Shown here: piece by piece, positions 33,645 through 42,964 of the stretch
How the letters are laid out: the number at the start of each line of letters is the position of its first letter
Numbering within the stretch: position 1 is the stretch's first letter
Assembly: GCA_965662265.1 (NCBI GenBank)
Contig: CBFIGX010000003.1
Location: 142,322 to 206,321 of the forward strand
Length of the DNA: 64,000 bases
Reading direction: 5' to 3'
Source of the DNA: CBFIGX01 sp965662265
GTDB lineage: Bacteria; Bacteroidota; Bacteroidia; Flavobacteriales; UBA7430
The notes under the pieces: generated by a model
What the model was told of the DNA's origin: nothing
What the model saw: only the letters and a program-made list of their open reading frames with translations
The model's database searches: none
Position numbers and translations under genes: made by a program

Positions 33645-35740
33645 TTAATTTTCTTCTCTACAGTACCATCAGAATATAAGTATATGAGAGTGGTTCCTTT
33701 TTGAGCATATGTAGGGTTAACATCTTGCCCTAAAATATTTAATACTTTGACTAGAGATCTAACATCATTAGGATGCACTTCTGTTGGCATCTCTATTACC
33801 CATTGAGGCACAGTTTGGTTATTTTCAATTCGTGCGCCCTCTACATTCGGGTATTGGTAGGAAGGAATATCTTCAGTCACTTTTATTTGATACCCTTGAC
33901 CAGGAATGAAATTACCAATGCCATTAAATCCAAATTCTGGCCAGTATACGTCTGCATTGTTGTTTTTCACGATAAGTACGTAGTCTACAATATCTTGTAG
34001 TGTAGCAGTAACGTCTTGTTCGATATCAAGTGTATATCCTATAAGATTCCACCCAGATATGATGTCAATCGAAATAGGAGCTGTAAGCTGAGATATTTGG
34101 GAATTAAGAGCGTCTACCATTGTTGTAAATTCTTCGTTTTGTACTAGAAGAACATTATTAAGTGAATCAATAGAAGTTTGGTGTGATATGTTAAGGGTCT
34201 CAATCTCATTTTCTAATTCAGCAACTTGGGCTGTATGAGAATCAGTGAGAACTTCTGTTTCGTATTGCAGGTTTGCAATATTATTTTCTAAGCTTGAAAT
34301 TTCAGCAGCATGAGTTGTTATAAGATTTTGAATTTCTGCTTCTAAATTTTGAATGTCATTTTGTAGACTTGTTACTTGAGTAGCATGTGACTCTATTAGT
34401 GCTAAGTTTTCTGATTGTAAGCTTGAAATATTACTTTCTAAGCTATCTATTTGACTTGCATGTGAAGCCGTTAAGCTTTGAGTTTCTGCTTCAAGGCTTG
34501 CAATATCATTTTCTAAACTTGCAACTAGTGATGCATTTGAAGCATTTAGAGTTTCGATTTCTGTTTGAAGGTTGGCAATCGTTTCAGCGCTAGTTTCTTG
34601 CAGTTCAGCTAAATCAGTTTCTAGAATAAGAATTGATGAATTTAAATCTGCGTTTAAACTAATCAAATCGCTGTTCTCATCACTTAAAGTACCATAAGCA
34701 TTTTGCCATGTCATGATACAGCCGCCTTCAAGTAAACAGTCAGCATTAGGATCATATTCCATATAACGATCGTCAGTACATCCTGGAAGGCCTTCACAAG
34801 AGCCGTCATCTTCTTCTGCATCTGGATTGTAATTACAATAGTTGTTATCCATACATCCATAAACAGTAAAGTCGAATGTTATTTCGGAAAATGACGGGAA
34901 AGCGTTAGCTGCATACCCTTCAAAATTTGGAACGCTTTGAAATGCAATAACGTAATTGGTATTGGTAAGTATAGCGAAAACTGGAACATCACCATTAGTA
35001 AGTCCATCAACCTCAGATGTTAGTTCATCGTTACCCCAAAGGCTTATGGTAAAGAAGCCATTTGAGCCATTACCTATACCTTGAATTGGTGTTGTGTTAA
35101 TACAATCTAAAATTCCATCTTGGTCAAGGTCGAAAAATACGCCCATCGTACCTCCTACAAATTGGTTCACATCAGTTGTATTTATCCCAATAATCATGTT
35201 GTTATCTGTCAAGTAATCAGAGCTAAAATCTTCAGGATTAATATTAAAATTAAATACAGGATTAATACAAGAGCCATCATCAATATTTGCAATATAGCCT
35301 TGTGTGTGATATTCTATCATTGAATCATCAGTACACCCTGCAATAGTTATGTCATTTGATGCTGCTAATGCGTTAGTGACATAACCATTGAAGTTGTTTA
35401 CTGAAGATATAGGTACAATATTTCCCTCGCTTGTTAAGACCGCAAAACTTGGAATTTCACCATTAACAAGTCCATCTAATTCAGGAGTTCCTGTGTCATC
35501 TCCCCAAATCGCCATGGTAAAAAATCCATACTGAATTACTTCTAATCCAATACATAAGCCCTCATTGTTAAAGGCTGCGATTTGACCACCTTCAAATGAA
35601 TCTAATTGGCTGGTGTTAAACCCAAGAGTCATATTAGCGCCTGTATTTGTCGGTGTAATAAAACTCGAAGACGTGAAGTCTTGTGCAAATGAAATACAGC
35701 TTATCAAGAGTGTTGCAAACCCTATTAGATTTTTTTTCAT
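33641..35740 (-). CDS. Secreted coiled-coil repeat protein with GWN-type module and non-canonical C-terminal tail
   Basis: About 699 aa from MKKNLIGFATLLISCISFAQ (signal peptide); an earlier in-frame start (35824) would overlap the upstream gene, so 35740 is preferred. Order: two copies of a ~110-residue domain (about 20-135 and 165-295; each has a G-x-F segment and WGDD/WGND...DGL.NGxxPxFA), one to three GCTD-type Cys repeats (about 135-160 and 295-350), a coiled coil with four 25-residue repeats (about 425-530), a single GWNLIGY...GQGYQIK module (558-624), and a tail with VLNILGQ...YLYSDGTVEKKI. The tail differs from the classic Por domain but resembles that of the protein at 39756. Surface location is inferred. 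Confidence 0.82.
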   Translation of the reverse strand: MKKNLIGFATLLISCISFAQDFTSSSFITPTNTGANMTLGFNTSQLDSFEGGQIAAFNNEGLCIGLEVIQYGFFTMAIWGDDTGTPELDGLVNGEIPSFAVLTSEGNIVPISSVNNFNGYVTNALAASNDITIAGCTDDSMIEYHTQGYIANIDDGSCINPVFNFNINPEDFSSDYLTDNNMIIGINTTDVNQFVGGTMGVFFDLDQDGILDCINTTPIQGIGNGSNGFFTISLWGNDELTSEVDGLTNGDVPVFAILTNTNYVIAFQSVPNFEGYAANAFPSFSEITFDFTVYGCMDNNYCNYNPDAEEDDGSCEGLPGCTDDRYMEYDPNADCLLEGGCIMTWQNAYGTLSDENSDLISLNADLNSSILILETDLAELQETSAETIANLQTEIETLNASNASLVASLENDIASLEAETQSLTASHASQIDSLESNISSLQSENLALIESHATQVTSLQNDIQNLEAEIQNLITTHAAEISSLENNIANLQYETEVLTDSHTAQVAELENEIETLNISHQTSIDSLNNVLLVQNEEFTTMVDALNSQISQLTAPISIDIISGWNLIGYTLDIEQDVTATLQDIVDYVLIVKNNNADVYWPEFGFNGIGNFIPGQGYQIKVTEDIPSYQYPNVEGARIENNQTVPQWVIEMPTEVHPNDVRSLVKVLNILGQDVNPTYAQKGTTLIYLYSDGTVEKKIK
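34165..34530 (-). repeat. 25-residue coiled-coil repeats
   Basis: Four successive 25-residue units start SLENDIASLE, SLESNISSLQ, SLQNDIQNLE and SLENNIANLQ, each ending in a (S/T)HxxQ(V/I/E) pattern; a fifth, shorter unit starts ELENEIETLN. In DNA this is a 75-bp period. Leu spacing fits a heptad coiled coil with regular interruptions. Boundaries approximate. Confidence 0.75.
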
Positions 35741-35777
35741 AACTAAAGTATCTTTGTTAGTTTTTGTTTGTTGAAGA

Positions 35778-37010
35778 TTAATAGTCAAATTCATTAGGCA
35801 AAAAATGAAGAAAACAATCTTCATTTACTTTAATTTGGTATCCATGGCCAGGGTTAAAGTTTCCAATGCCATTATATCCTATAGAAGGAATGTACACACT
35901 ACCTAATGCATTTTTTACAAATTGTATTTTATTGTTTTCTGTTAAATGTTTAAGAACAAGTTCTGCGTTAGCTGGCGAATCTCTGATATACCCAATTAGA
36001 TTCCATCCTTCAGAGAGCTCTAGAGAATAAGTTTCAGGGTATACTTTTAATATTTCCTTGTTAAATGAGAAGCTGTTACTGGTTTTAATTTGATAAGCTT
36101 TACCTACTTCAAGATCACCAATCCCATTGTAGTTTTGATTTGTTAAATAAGGATTACCATCATTGTCTTTTATAATGATAATGTTATCCAGAGATATTGA
36201 TGAGAATACAGAGTCAATATCCATATCACCTGCATTTCCTTTTAATGTGAAGATTGACCATCCCTCTTCAAACTCAAGATTTAGATTTACTATTTCTTCT
36301 GTTTCTTCACAAGATTGATAAATGTCTAGTAGTTCTGAAAATACAGATGTATAATTTCCTACACATTCAATATTGTTGTTGAATATGTTAAGTGGGTTGT
36401 TGTAAGTTAGCCCAAGTTGGTCTGGTAAATCAGGAAGTCTGGTCAGGTTATTATAACTACAGTTAATATGAATAAGCTCTTGGGGGAAGTATGAGATTTC
36501 ATTAATGTTGTTAAAGCTACAGTCTAAATAATTTAGTGTTTGTGGTAAATAGGTAATTTGAGTTATGTTATTAACGGCACAAAATAATTTCTTTAAACCC
36601 AATGGTAATACAGGGAGCTCTTCAATTTGATTATAACTGCAGTCTAAGTATTTTAAATTATGAGGGATGTCTGGTATGCTGTTTAAGTTGATGCAGTAGC
36701 TACAGTCAAGGTATTCCAAACTTTCAGGTAATTCGCTAAGTTCGTCTATAGGGTTGTATGAGCAAATTAAGGTATCGAGATTGGTGAAATATTCTAAGCC
36801 ATCAAGGTTGTAAATATTGTTTGATGAGCAATCAATAGTTGTAATTGTTGATGATAATTCAGTATTTAGTAATGAATCTTGCTGAATTAGATTTGGGTTC
36901 AAACTATTTAGATAAGCTCTAAAATTTGTATCTGAAACAACTATATCCCCCGTCTGTGCTTTACACAGAGAAACAGCCAAATAAAAACAAATAAGCAGCG
37001 TTCTTTTCAT
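35778..37010 (-). CDS. Secreted leucine-rich repeat protein with tandem C-terminal GWN modules
   Basis: 410 aa; signal peptide MKRTLLICFYLAVSLCKAQ (ATG at 37010 preferred over an earlier in-frame codon at 37028). Residues about 55-205 are leucine-rich repeats of about 21 residues, LPxxLxxLDCSxNxIxxLPxLP, like the bacterial LRR type in secreted effectors and adhesins. The rest is two copies of one module: about 245-318 (EGWSIFTL...KDNDGNPYL...YNGIGDLEVGKAYQIK) and 330-410 (EGWNLIGY...VKNALGSVYIP...YNGIGNFNPGHGYQIK). There is no recognisable Por sorting tail, so the second module is itself the C-terminus. Same strand as the two genes downstream, 37 bases apart. Confidence 0.85.
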   Translation of the reverse strand: MKRTLLICFYLAVSLCKAQTGDIVVSDTNFRAYLNSLNPNLIQQDSLLNTELSSTITTIDCSSNNIYNLDGLEYFTNLDTLICSYNPIDELSELPESLEYLDCSYCINLNSIPDIPHNLKYLDCSYNQIEELPVLPLGLKKLFCAVNNITQITYLPQTLNYLDCSFNNINEISYFPQELIHINCSYNNLTRLPDLPDQLGLTYNNPLNIFNNNIECVGNYTSVFSELLDIYQSCEETEEIVNLNLEFEEGWSIFTLKGNAGDMDIDSVFSSISLDNIIIIKDNDGNPYLTNQNYNGIGDLEVGKAYQIKTSNSFSFNKEILKVYPETYSLELSEGWNLIGYIRDSPANAELVLKHLTENNKIQFVKNALGSVYIPSIGYNGIGNFNPGHGYQIKVNEDCFLHFLPNEFDY

Positions 37011-37139
37011 TACGGGGAGGATAAACAATATAGCTTCACAATATAATTAAAACATATGTCCTGTCAAAATCAAGGTAAATAATTAACAAAAAAAATCCTA
37101 TACAGAGAGTCTGATAGCTATAAGTGCTTAACGAAACAA

Positions 37140-38447
37140 TTATTTCTTTCTGAAATATATTCTTATTGGAACTCCGTTAAAGTTGTACATCTCTCGAAAT
37201 TTATTTTCAATAAACCTTTTGTAGGCATCTTTTACATATTGGGGTAGATTACAAAAGAATGCATAAGACGGTACCGCAGTTGGTAGTTGGGTGATGTATT
37301 TTATTTTAACATATTTGCCTTTGTACGATGGAGGAGGTGTAGCTTCAATAATAGGCAGGAATTTATCATTAAGTTCTGACGTAGATATTTTAGTATTCTT
37401 TCTTGCGTAAACATCTACAGCAATTTCTATAGCTTTAAAAATTCGTTGCTTGGTTATTGCAGAAATAAAGACGATTGGATAGTCTGTAAATGGCTGAGTT
37501 TTACTAAGAATCATTTTTTTGTATCGATCCATGGTCATGGTCTCTTTATTTTCAACCAAATCCCATTTGTTAACCAAAACAACGATGCCTTTATTGTTTT
37601 TTTCGGCTAGGTGAAAAATGTTAAGATCTTGAGATTCAAAACCAATTGTGGCATCAATCATTACAATACAAACGTCACTATGCTCTATGGCTCTAATGGT
37701 ACGCATCACAGAATAAAATTCTAGGTTCTCATGAACTTTGGCTTTTCTTCTTAATCCAGCAGTATCTACCAATGTAAATTCATGGCCAAATTGGTTGTAG
37801 TGTGTATCTATAGAATCTCTGGTAGTACCTGCAATATCTGTAACAATATTTTTGTTTTGCCCCATTAATGCATTTACTAATGATGATTTCCCAGCATTCG
37901 GTCTGCCTACAATGGCAAACTTAGGAAGGGCATCTTTTCCCTCTTCATCTTCTTTTGTGAAAGAAGCAACTATAGCGTCTAGCAAATCACCAGTTCCGCT
38001 ACCATTGATGGATGATATTGCAAAAAATTCCCCTAGCCCAAGGTTGTAAAACTCTAAAGCATCATCCATCCTCATAGCGTTATCTACTTTATTTACAGCT
38101 ACAAAAACAGGTTTATTTGCTCGATGTAATATCTGCGCAACCTCCATGTCTAAATCGGTAGTTCCTGTTTCAACATCTACAACAAATACAATAGAGTCGG
38201 CCTCTTCCATAGCAATAATGACCTGTTTTCTAATTTCACCTTCAAAAACATCATCAGAGCCTGTTACGTAACCGCCAGTATCAATTACAGTAAAATCTCT
38301 ACCGTTCCAATCAGACGTGCCATAGTGTCTATCTCTAGTAACGCCACTTACAGCATCCACAATTGCTTGCCTTCTTTGAGTTAGGCGATTAAAGAAAGTA
38401 GATTTACCTACATTTGGTCTTCCTACAATGGCAACTATATTTCCCAT
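37140..38447 (-). CDS. der: Ribosome-assembly GTPase Der (EngA)
   Basis: 435-aa protein with two GTPase domains in tandem, needed for 50S subunit assembly. First G1 GRPNVGKST near residue 8 and second GRPNAGKSS near 186, with matching DTGG / DTAG switch II motifs and NKVD / NKWD specificity motifs; the C-terminal KH-like domain ends FNGVPIRIYFRKK. Nine bases after era, forming an era-der operon. Confidence 0.97.
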   Translation of the reverse strand: MGNIVAIVGRPNVGKSTFFNRLTQRRQAIVDAVSGVTRDRHYGTSDWNGRDFTVIDTGGYVTGSDDVFEGEIRKQVIIAMEEADSIVFVVDVETGTTDLDMEVAQILHRANKPVFVAVNKVDNAMRMDDALEFYNLGLGEFFAISSINGSGTGDLLDAIVASFTKEDEEGKDALPKFAIVGRPNAGKSSLVNALMGQNKNIVTDIAGTTRDSIDTHYNQFGHEFTLVDTAGLRRKAKVHENLEFYSVMRTIRAIEHSDVCIVMIDATIGFESQDLNIFHLAEKNNKGIVVLVNKWDLVENKETMTMDRYKKMILSKTQPFTDYPIVFISAITKQRIFKAIEIAVDVYARKNTKISTSELNDKFLPIIEATPPPSYKGKYVKIKYITQLPTAVPSYAFFCNLPQYVKDAYKRFIENKFREMYNFNGVPIRIYFRKK

Positions 38448-38456
38448 TTTAAATAC

Positions 38457-39347
38457 TTAAATGAAGTAACCAAAGCGCTTGAGATCTTGCTCGTTATCGC
38501 GCCAGTTCTTCGTTACTTTTACAAATAATTCTAGGTAAACTTTCATCCCAAAAAATGTTTCTAAATCTTTCCGAGCTAGTGTTCCTACTTTTTTTAGGGC
38601 TTTACCTTTGTGTCCTATAATGATTCCTTTTTGGCTTTCTCTGGCTACATTAATCACAGCACTAATTTTGATAAGTTTCTCTTCTTCTTTAAAAGATTCA
38701 ACTACTACCTCTACAGAGTAAGGAATTTCCTTTTGATAGGTGAGTAGTATTTTTTCTCTAATTATTTCTGAGACAAAGAAGCGTTCGGGCTTGTCTGTAA
38801 GTGCATCTTTAGGAAAGTATGGCGCTCCTACAGGGAGTAAATCTACGATTTCAGCAATTATATTTTCAATTCCAAATTTTTCTAAGGCAGAAATGGGTTT
38901 TATCTGAGCCTTAGGAAGAATCTCTTTCCAATGATTAATAGCACTTTCTACTTTTTGCTGATCTGATTTATCAATCTTATTAATGAGAAGAACTATTGGT
39001 ACGTTTGTGTTTTTTAGTCGCTCAAAAAAACTGGCATCTTTTAGTGCTTTTTCACCAAGTTCTACCATGTAAAGAAACACATCAGCATCTTGAAAAGCTG
39101 ACTTGACAAACTTCATCATGCTCGATTGAAGATTGTAATTGGGCTGAATGATTCCTGGTGTGTCGGAAAATACAATCTGATAATCATCTTCATTTACTAC
39201 CCCTAAAATTCTATGCCGCGTTGTTTGGGCTTTTGATGTGATAATGGAGAGCCGTTCACCTACTAGTGCATTCATAAGCGTAGATTTTCCAACATTGGGG
39301 TTGCCGATGATGTTTACAAAGCCCGATTTGTATTTTCTTTCGTTCAT
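38457..39347 (-). CDS. era: GTPase Era
   Basis: 296-aa ribosome maturation GTPase that binds the 3' end of 16S rRNA. N-terminal G domain: GNPNVGKSTLMNALVGE, DTPGI, and NKID; C-terminal KH domain with GHKGKALKKVGTLARKDLE and KVTKNWRDNE. I chose ATG 39347: a longer in-frame start at 39389 exists, but a perfect -7 promoter box lies between the two codons, so the longer form would not be transcribed. Nearly no 5' leader is expected. Confidence 0.96.
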   Translation of the reverse strand: MNERKYKSGFVNIIGNPNVGKSTLMNALVGERLSIITSKAQTTRHRILGVVNEDDYQIVFSDTPGIIQPNYNLQSSMMKFVKSAFQDADVFLYMVELGEKALKDASFFERLKNTNVPIVLLINKIDKSDQQKVESAINHWKEILPKAQIKPISALEKFGIENIIAEIVDLLPVGAPYFPKDALTDKPERFFVSEIIREKILLTYQKEIPYSVEVVVESFKEEEKLIKISAVINVARESQKGIIIGHKGKALKKVGTLARKDLETFFGMKVYLELFVKVTKNWRDNEQDLKRFGYFI

Positions 39348-39354
39348 TAGGCCG

Positions 39355-39362
39355 CAAATATA
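39355..39362 (-). promoter_or_regulatory. -7 box of the era-der operon, near-leaderless
   Basis: TATATTTG on the minus strand, a perfect TAnnTTTG, ends only 7 nt before the era ATG. A transcription start about 4 nt after the box leaves a leader of about 3-4 nt. A TTG 24 nt upstream is the only -33 candidate. Confidence 0.6.
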
Positions 39363-39486
39363 CATATTAATATGCCTATAAAATGGCAATTAGACTATAT
39401 CAACATCACTTTTTTTTAATAATTAAGTCATTAGTTTACTTGACAAACAATGTGTTAGATGTTTTTCTCAAAATAAGTCTATTTGG

Positions 39487-39519
39487 TTTGCCTACTCGAA
39501 ATACTTTGCCTTATATTTG
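39487..39519 (+). promoter_or_regulatory. Promoter of the initiator tRNA gene
   Basis: TTTG at 39487-39490, a 21-nt spacer, then a perfect -7 box TATATTTG at 39512-39519. The predicted start falls about 4 nt downstream, essentially on the mature 5' end of the tRNA at 39523. Confidence 0.7.
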
Positions 39520-39522
39520 CAG

Positions 39523-39595
<73 letters not shown>

Positions 39596-39600
39596 CTATA

Positions 39601-39637
39601 AAAGACCTCTACGAATCAAGTATTTGTAGGGGTTTTT
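39601..39637 (+). terminator. Terminator after the initiator tRNA
   Basis: Stem ACCTCTAC (39605-39612) with GTAGGGGT (39626-39633), one G-U pair, 13-nt loop, then a T run; 10 bases past the tRNA. Confidence 0.75.
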
Positions 39638-39682
39638 ATTTGCTCAACGATTTATAAAAAATAAAAAAACAAGAACTCTAAA

Positions 39683-39724
39683 GTGTATTATTTACACTAA
39701 TATTCATTTAATTCTATATATTTG
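39683..39724 (+). promoter_or_regulatory. Candidate promoter of the gene at 39756
   Basis: Perfect -7 box TATATTTG at 39717-39724, about 30 bases before the ATG. No TTG is present at -33; instead a small inverted repeat GTGTA-TTATT-TACAC lies at 39683-39697, where an activator could bind. Confidence 0.45.
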
Positions 39725-39755
39725 ACCAAATTTTAATAACTATAAACACGTACTC

Positions 39756-40862
39756 ATGAAAACATTGAAATTCAAATTGTATTCCATATGTTTTTTACTG
39801 TTAAGTATAACAGTTACGGCACAAACAAACATTTTTTTACCTATAGACTTTGAACAAGATGTAGATGGTTTTCAATTAGATTCAACCCATTTTACAGATT
39901 TTAATGGTGGCGCTGCTGAGGTTGTCGTTAACCCATATCAAACAGAAGGTAATTACAGTAAATTTGTAGGAAAAATTGTTAGAGATGGTGGCGATACTTG
40001 GGCAGGAAGTAAAATACAATTAGATGATAATTTAGACTTTGAGGCCTTCCCATTTCTAGTTATGAAAATATATACGGAGGCTCCTGTAGGAACTATCATA
40101 AGATTAAAGATTGAAGATCCCTTTTATTTAGATTTAGGTGATCCTAGTTTTGAGGTTGATGTATTAACAACAGTTACTAATGGATGGGAAACTTTAGTGT
40201 TTGACTTTAGCGAGTCTCCATCCGATTTCAATAACATAGCCTTTATGTTTGATTTAGATGTACTAGGTGATGGTTCTGCACAATCTACTTTTTATTTTGA
40301 TGACCTTGTACAGACTACTGACCCAGATGTAATACTAGGATGTTTATACACCATTGCATGTAATTATAATCCAGAGGCTAATGTTGATGATGGGTCTTGT
40401 TATTTTGCAGAGCCACCATACGATTGTGATGGCAACTGTATTAATGATATTGATGCCGATGGTATATGTGACGAATTAGAAATACTAGGTTGTACAGATA
40501 TAATGGCCTGCAATTATGATCCTGAAGCTACTGCAGAGAACAATAGCTGTTTTTATCCAGAGCTTTATTATACATGTGAAGGCATTTGTATAAATGATGC
40601 TGATGCTGACCTTGTATGTGATGAGTTAGATAATTGTGGAACTATTTCTAATCAAGATCAGCTTGATAGCGATAGTGATGGCCAGGGCGACATGTGCGAT
40701 TATGATGATGGATTAAACATAGATAATTTAGAGCAACAAAATGTAAAAGTCATCAAAATGATTGATATTTTAGGTCGACAACACACCATGCACCGTAAAG
40801 GACAAATACTCTTTTACTATTATGATGATGGCTCGATTGTTAAGCGTTTGAGCTCTAATTAA
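39756..40862 (+). CDS. Secreted protein with carbohydrate-binding-like domain and TSP3-like repeats
   Basis: 368 aa; signal peptide about 1-23. Residues about 25-187 resemble a beta-sandwich found at the ends of Bacteroidota glycoside hydrolases (IFLPIDFEQDVDGF, FNGGAAEVVVNP, WAGSKIQLDD, IIRLKIEDP), so glycan binding is plausible but unproven. Then two Cys repeats (GCLYTIACNYNPEANVDDGSC and GCTDIMACNYDPEA) with D-x-DADGICDELE calcium-loop pieces, and a DNCGTISNQDQLDSDSDGQG segment. The last ~35 residues, KMIDILGRQ...FYYYDDGSIVKRL, form the same kind of tail as in the protein at 33641. Confidence 0.82.
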   Translation: MKTLKFKLYSICFLLLSITVTAQTNIFLPIDFEQDVDGFQLDSTHFTDFNGGAAEVVVNPYQTEGNYSKFVGKIVRDGGDTWAGSKIQLDDNLDFEAFPFLVMKIYTEAPVGTIIRLKIEDPFYLDLGDPSFEVDVLTTVTNGWETLVFDFSESPSDFNNIAFMFDLDVLGDGSAQSTFYFDDLVQTTDPDVILGCLYTIACNYNPEANVDDGSCYFAEPPYDCDGNCINDIDADGICDELEILGCTDIMACNYDPEATAENNSCFYPELYYTCEGICINDADADLVCDELDNCGTISNQDQLDSDSDGQGDMCDYDDGLNIDNLEQQNVKVIKMIDILGRQHTMHRKGQILFYYYDDGSIVKRLSSN

Positions 40863-40951
40863 TTCCTTTGATTTAAAGCCTTAATTGTTTTGTTTTAGCT
40901 ATATTTTGGTATGTTATTTGGACATAAGCTAATTTTAATCCATAAGCAATA

Positions 40952-42916
40952 TTGTTAAAATATAGTTTACATATAATCATTGCCATACTTGTGACTTGTG
41001 TAGTTATATATACTCCAAAGTCAAAAACAAACTCTTCCGGAGCCCCTGAAGGTTATTCTGGATCTGTTGGCGACGCTCAAAATACTTGTACACAATGTCA
41101 TCAACCTACTAATATATCTTCAACTCAAAATTCAACATTAGAAATAATTAATAATGTTGGACAATATTATATTCCAGGGGAGACGTATGATTTTACAATT
41201 ACAGTAAATGCAAATTGGAGTTCTAAATTTGGGTTCTTAGCTTGCTTCGAAAACGAAAATGGCGAAAAAATTGGCGATATTATTATCAATAATCCAATTC
41301 AAACACAACTTACAAATAATGGTAATTATATTACACATACCAGCTCAGGAACAATGGGTCAAGGTTCGAATGAATGGCAATTTTCGTGGCAGGCCCCATG
41401 GTCTATTCAGGGCTCAATAAGTTTACATGTATCTACTGTTATAGCCAATAGTAATGGTGTTAATACAGGTGATGAGGTCTTAACAAATTCCTTTACTATG
41501 CAGGCGCCTTACCTAGGATGCATGGATCAAGATGCTCTCAATTACAATCCTCAAGCCACCATCGATAATGAATCATGCAATTATGTACTACTCAACTCAA
41601 ATAGTCCTTTAAACTTGTCTTATTCATCATCAACCGTTGTTGGTACTTCCAATGATTTTGAAATAGCCTCATACATAGAAGTAATTAATACCTCAGATGA
41701 ATCCCTAGAAGTTATGGTTAGGAGGAATGTGCTATCAGAATCCTGTGCAAACAATTGGTTCTGTTGGAATATATGTTATTTGCCGAATATAGATCAAAGC
41801 CCAATACCTGTTACAATTGACTCTAACACCAGTACAAGTGTTTTTAGTGGACATATTGTTCCAGAATTTTATGGTGCTACATATGACATAGAGTATTGTT
41901 TTTTTCCAGAAAACCAGATAGATGATAGTATCTGTGCTACCATACACTATGTTGTAGAAGGTGAAATGTTAGGCTGTACAAATAGTAATGCATTAAATTA
42001 TAATGCTAATGCAAACACCGATGATGGCTCTTGTGTGCTTTATCCTCAGCCACCTTGGCTTTTTGTTCAATCAAATAATGAAGTTCATACCGTAGCCATT
42101 CCTGCTAATATTTCAACTAACATTGATGGCAACAGCATTTCTGTAGGAGATTGGATAGGCGCTTTTTATAATACAGAGTCAGGAATGATTTGTGCCGGTT
42201 ATACAGAGTGGATGGGAATAAGTACTGATATCCTAGTGCATGGTTATGATTCCCAAACTGAAGATGGTTTTGAACAAGGAGTACCATTTATATGGCAAGT
42301 TTGGGACGCCTCAGAGGGGGTAAGTTGGATAATGAATGTTAGTTACAATAACGAATTTAGCCATCATGGTAACTATCAACCAAATGGCTTAAGCGCTTTG
42401 ACGAGCTTAGAAAACATAAATCCTATTACCAGTCAAACAATAGAAATTCCTGATGGTTGGAGTTTGTTTTCTACTTATATGATGACAGATGACATGGATG
42501 TTAGTTCTGTTTTTGAACCAGTAGAAGATCAATTGCTGGTGGTAAAAGACAATGATGGCTGGGCTTATTTAGTGGCGTATGATTATAATGCTGTTGGTGA
42601 TTTAGAGCCTGGGCAAGGGTATCTTATTAAAGTTGCATCTTCTGTAAATATAACAATTAAAGGTGCGCATGCTAAACCAGCAATACATCCAGTTTCTTTA
42701 CAAGAAGGTTGGAATATGATTGGTTTTTTACCTACTACAGAGATAAACGCGGAAGACGTTCTTTATTCTCTTGTGAATGAAAACCAGTTAATTATCGCAA
42801 AAGACTATATGGGTAATGCATATATTCCTGATTGGGGTTTTAATGGAATTGGTTCAATGAAACCCGGACAAGGCTATCAAATTAAAACTAACACCGCCAG
42901 TGTTTTGTTCTATTAA
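40952..42916 (+). CDS. Secreted CxxCH-domain protein with tandem C-terminal GWN modules
   Basis: 654 aa; N-terminal hydrophobic helix at 5-20. Residues about 28-185 fit the choice-of-anchor V type domain: GAPEGYSGSVGD, a CTQCH motif at 46-50 that could attach haem, then a reeler-like beta domain. Cys repeats occur at 189-210 and 341-361. Residues about 370-490 hold a domain with VGDWIGAFYNTESGMICAGY and DSQTEDGFEQGVPFIWQVWD. The C-terminus is two modules, 498-570 (DGWSLFSTY...LEPGQGYLIK) and 583-654 (EGWNMIGFL...MKPGQGYQIK). TTG is the start; no ATG fits before the helix. No Por tail. Confidence 0.82.
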   Translation: MLKYSLHIIIAILVTCVVIYTPKSKTNSSGAPEGYSGSVGDAQNTCTQCHQPTNISSTQNSTLEIINNVGQYYIPGETYDFTITVNANWSSKFGFLACFENENGEKIGDIIINNPIQTQLTNNGNYITHTSSGTMGQGSNEWQFSWQAPWSIQGSISLHVSTVIANSNGVNTGDEVLTNSFTMQAPYLGCMDQDALNYNPQATIDNESCNYVLLNSNSPLNLSYSSSTVVGTSNDFEIASYIEVINTSDESLEVMVRRNVLSESCANNWFCWNICYLPNIDQSPIPVTIDSNTSTSVFSGHIVPEFYGATYDIEYCFFPENQIDDSICATIHYVVEGEMLGCTNSNALNYNANANTDDGSCVLYPQPPWLFVQSNNEVHTVAIPANISTNIDGNSISVGDWIGAFYNTESGMICAGYTEWMGISTDILVHGYDSQTEDGFEQGVPFIWQVWDASEGVSWIMNVSYNNEFSHHGNYQPNGLSALTSLENINPITSQTIEIPDGWSLFSTYMMTDDMDVSSVFEPVEDQLLVVKDNDGWAYLVAYDYNAVGDLEPGQGYLIKVASSVNITIKGAHAKPAIHPVSLQEGWNMIGFLPTTEINAEDVLYSLVNENQLIIAKDYMGNAYIPDWGFNGIGSMKPGQGYQIKTNTASVLFY

Positions 42917-42964
42917 TTAGTAAATGCCATTCAATTTTGTAAATTAACATGAAATTTTAGTTCT

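Noticed and set aside
33773..34000. Small open frame on + inside the surface protein gene
   Set aside because: It is an antisense shadow of a strongly coding region with no own start signal.
31467..35740. CRISPR-like or integron-like tandem DNA repeats
   Set aside because: The repeats are in frame, vary in length, and their bases diverge; they encode Cys-rich and coiled-coil protein repeats. No constant direct repeats with unique spacers are seen.
39389..39389. Longer N-terminus of Era (14 extra residues)
   Set aside because: A perfect -7 box lies downstream of this codon, and the extra residues do not resemble Era.
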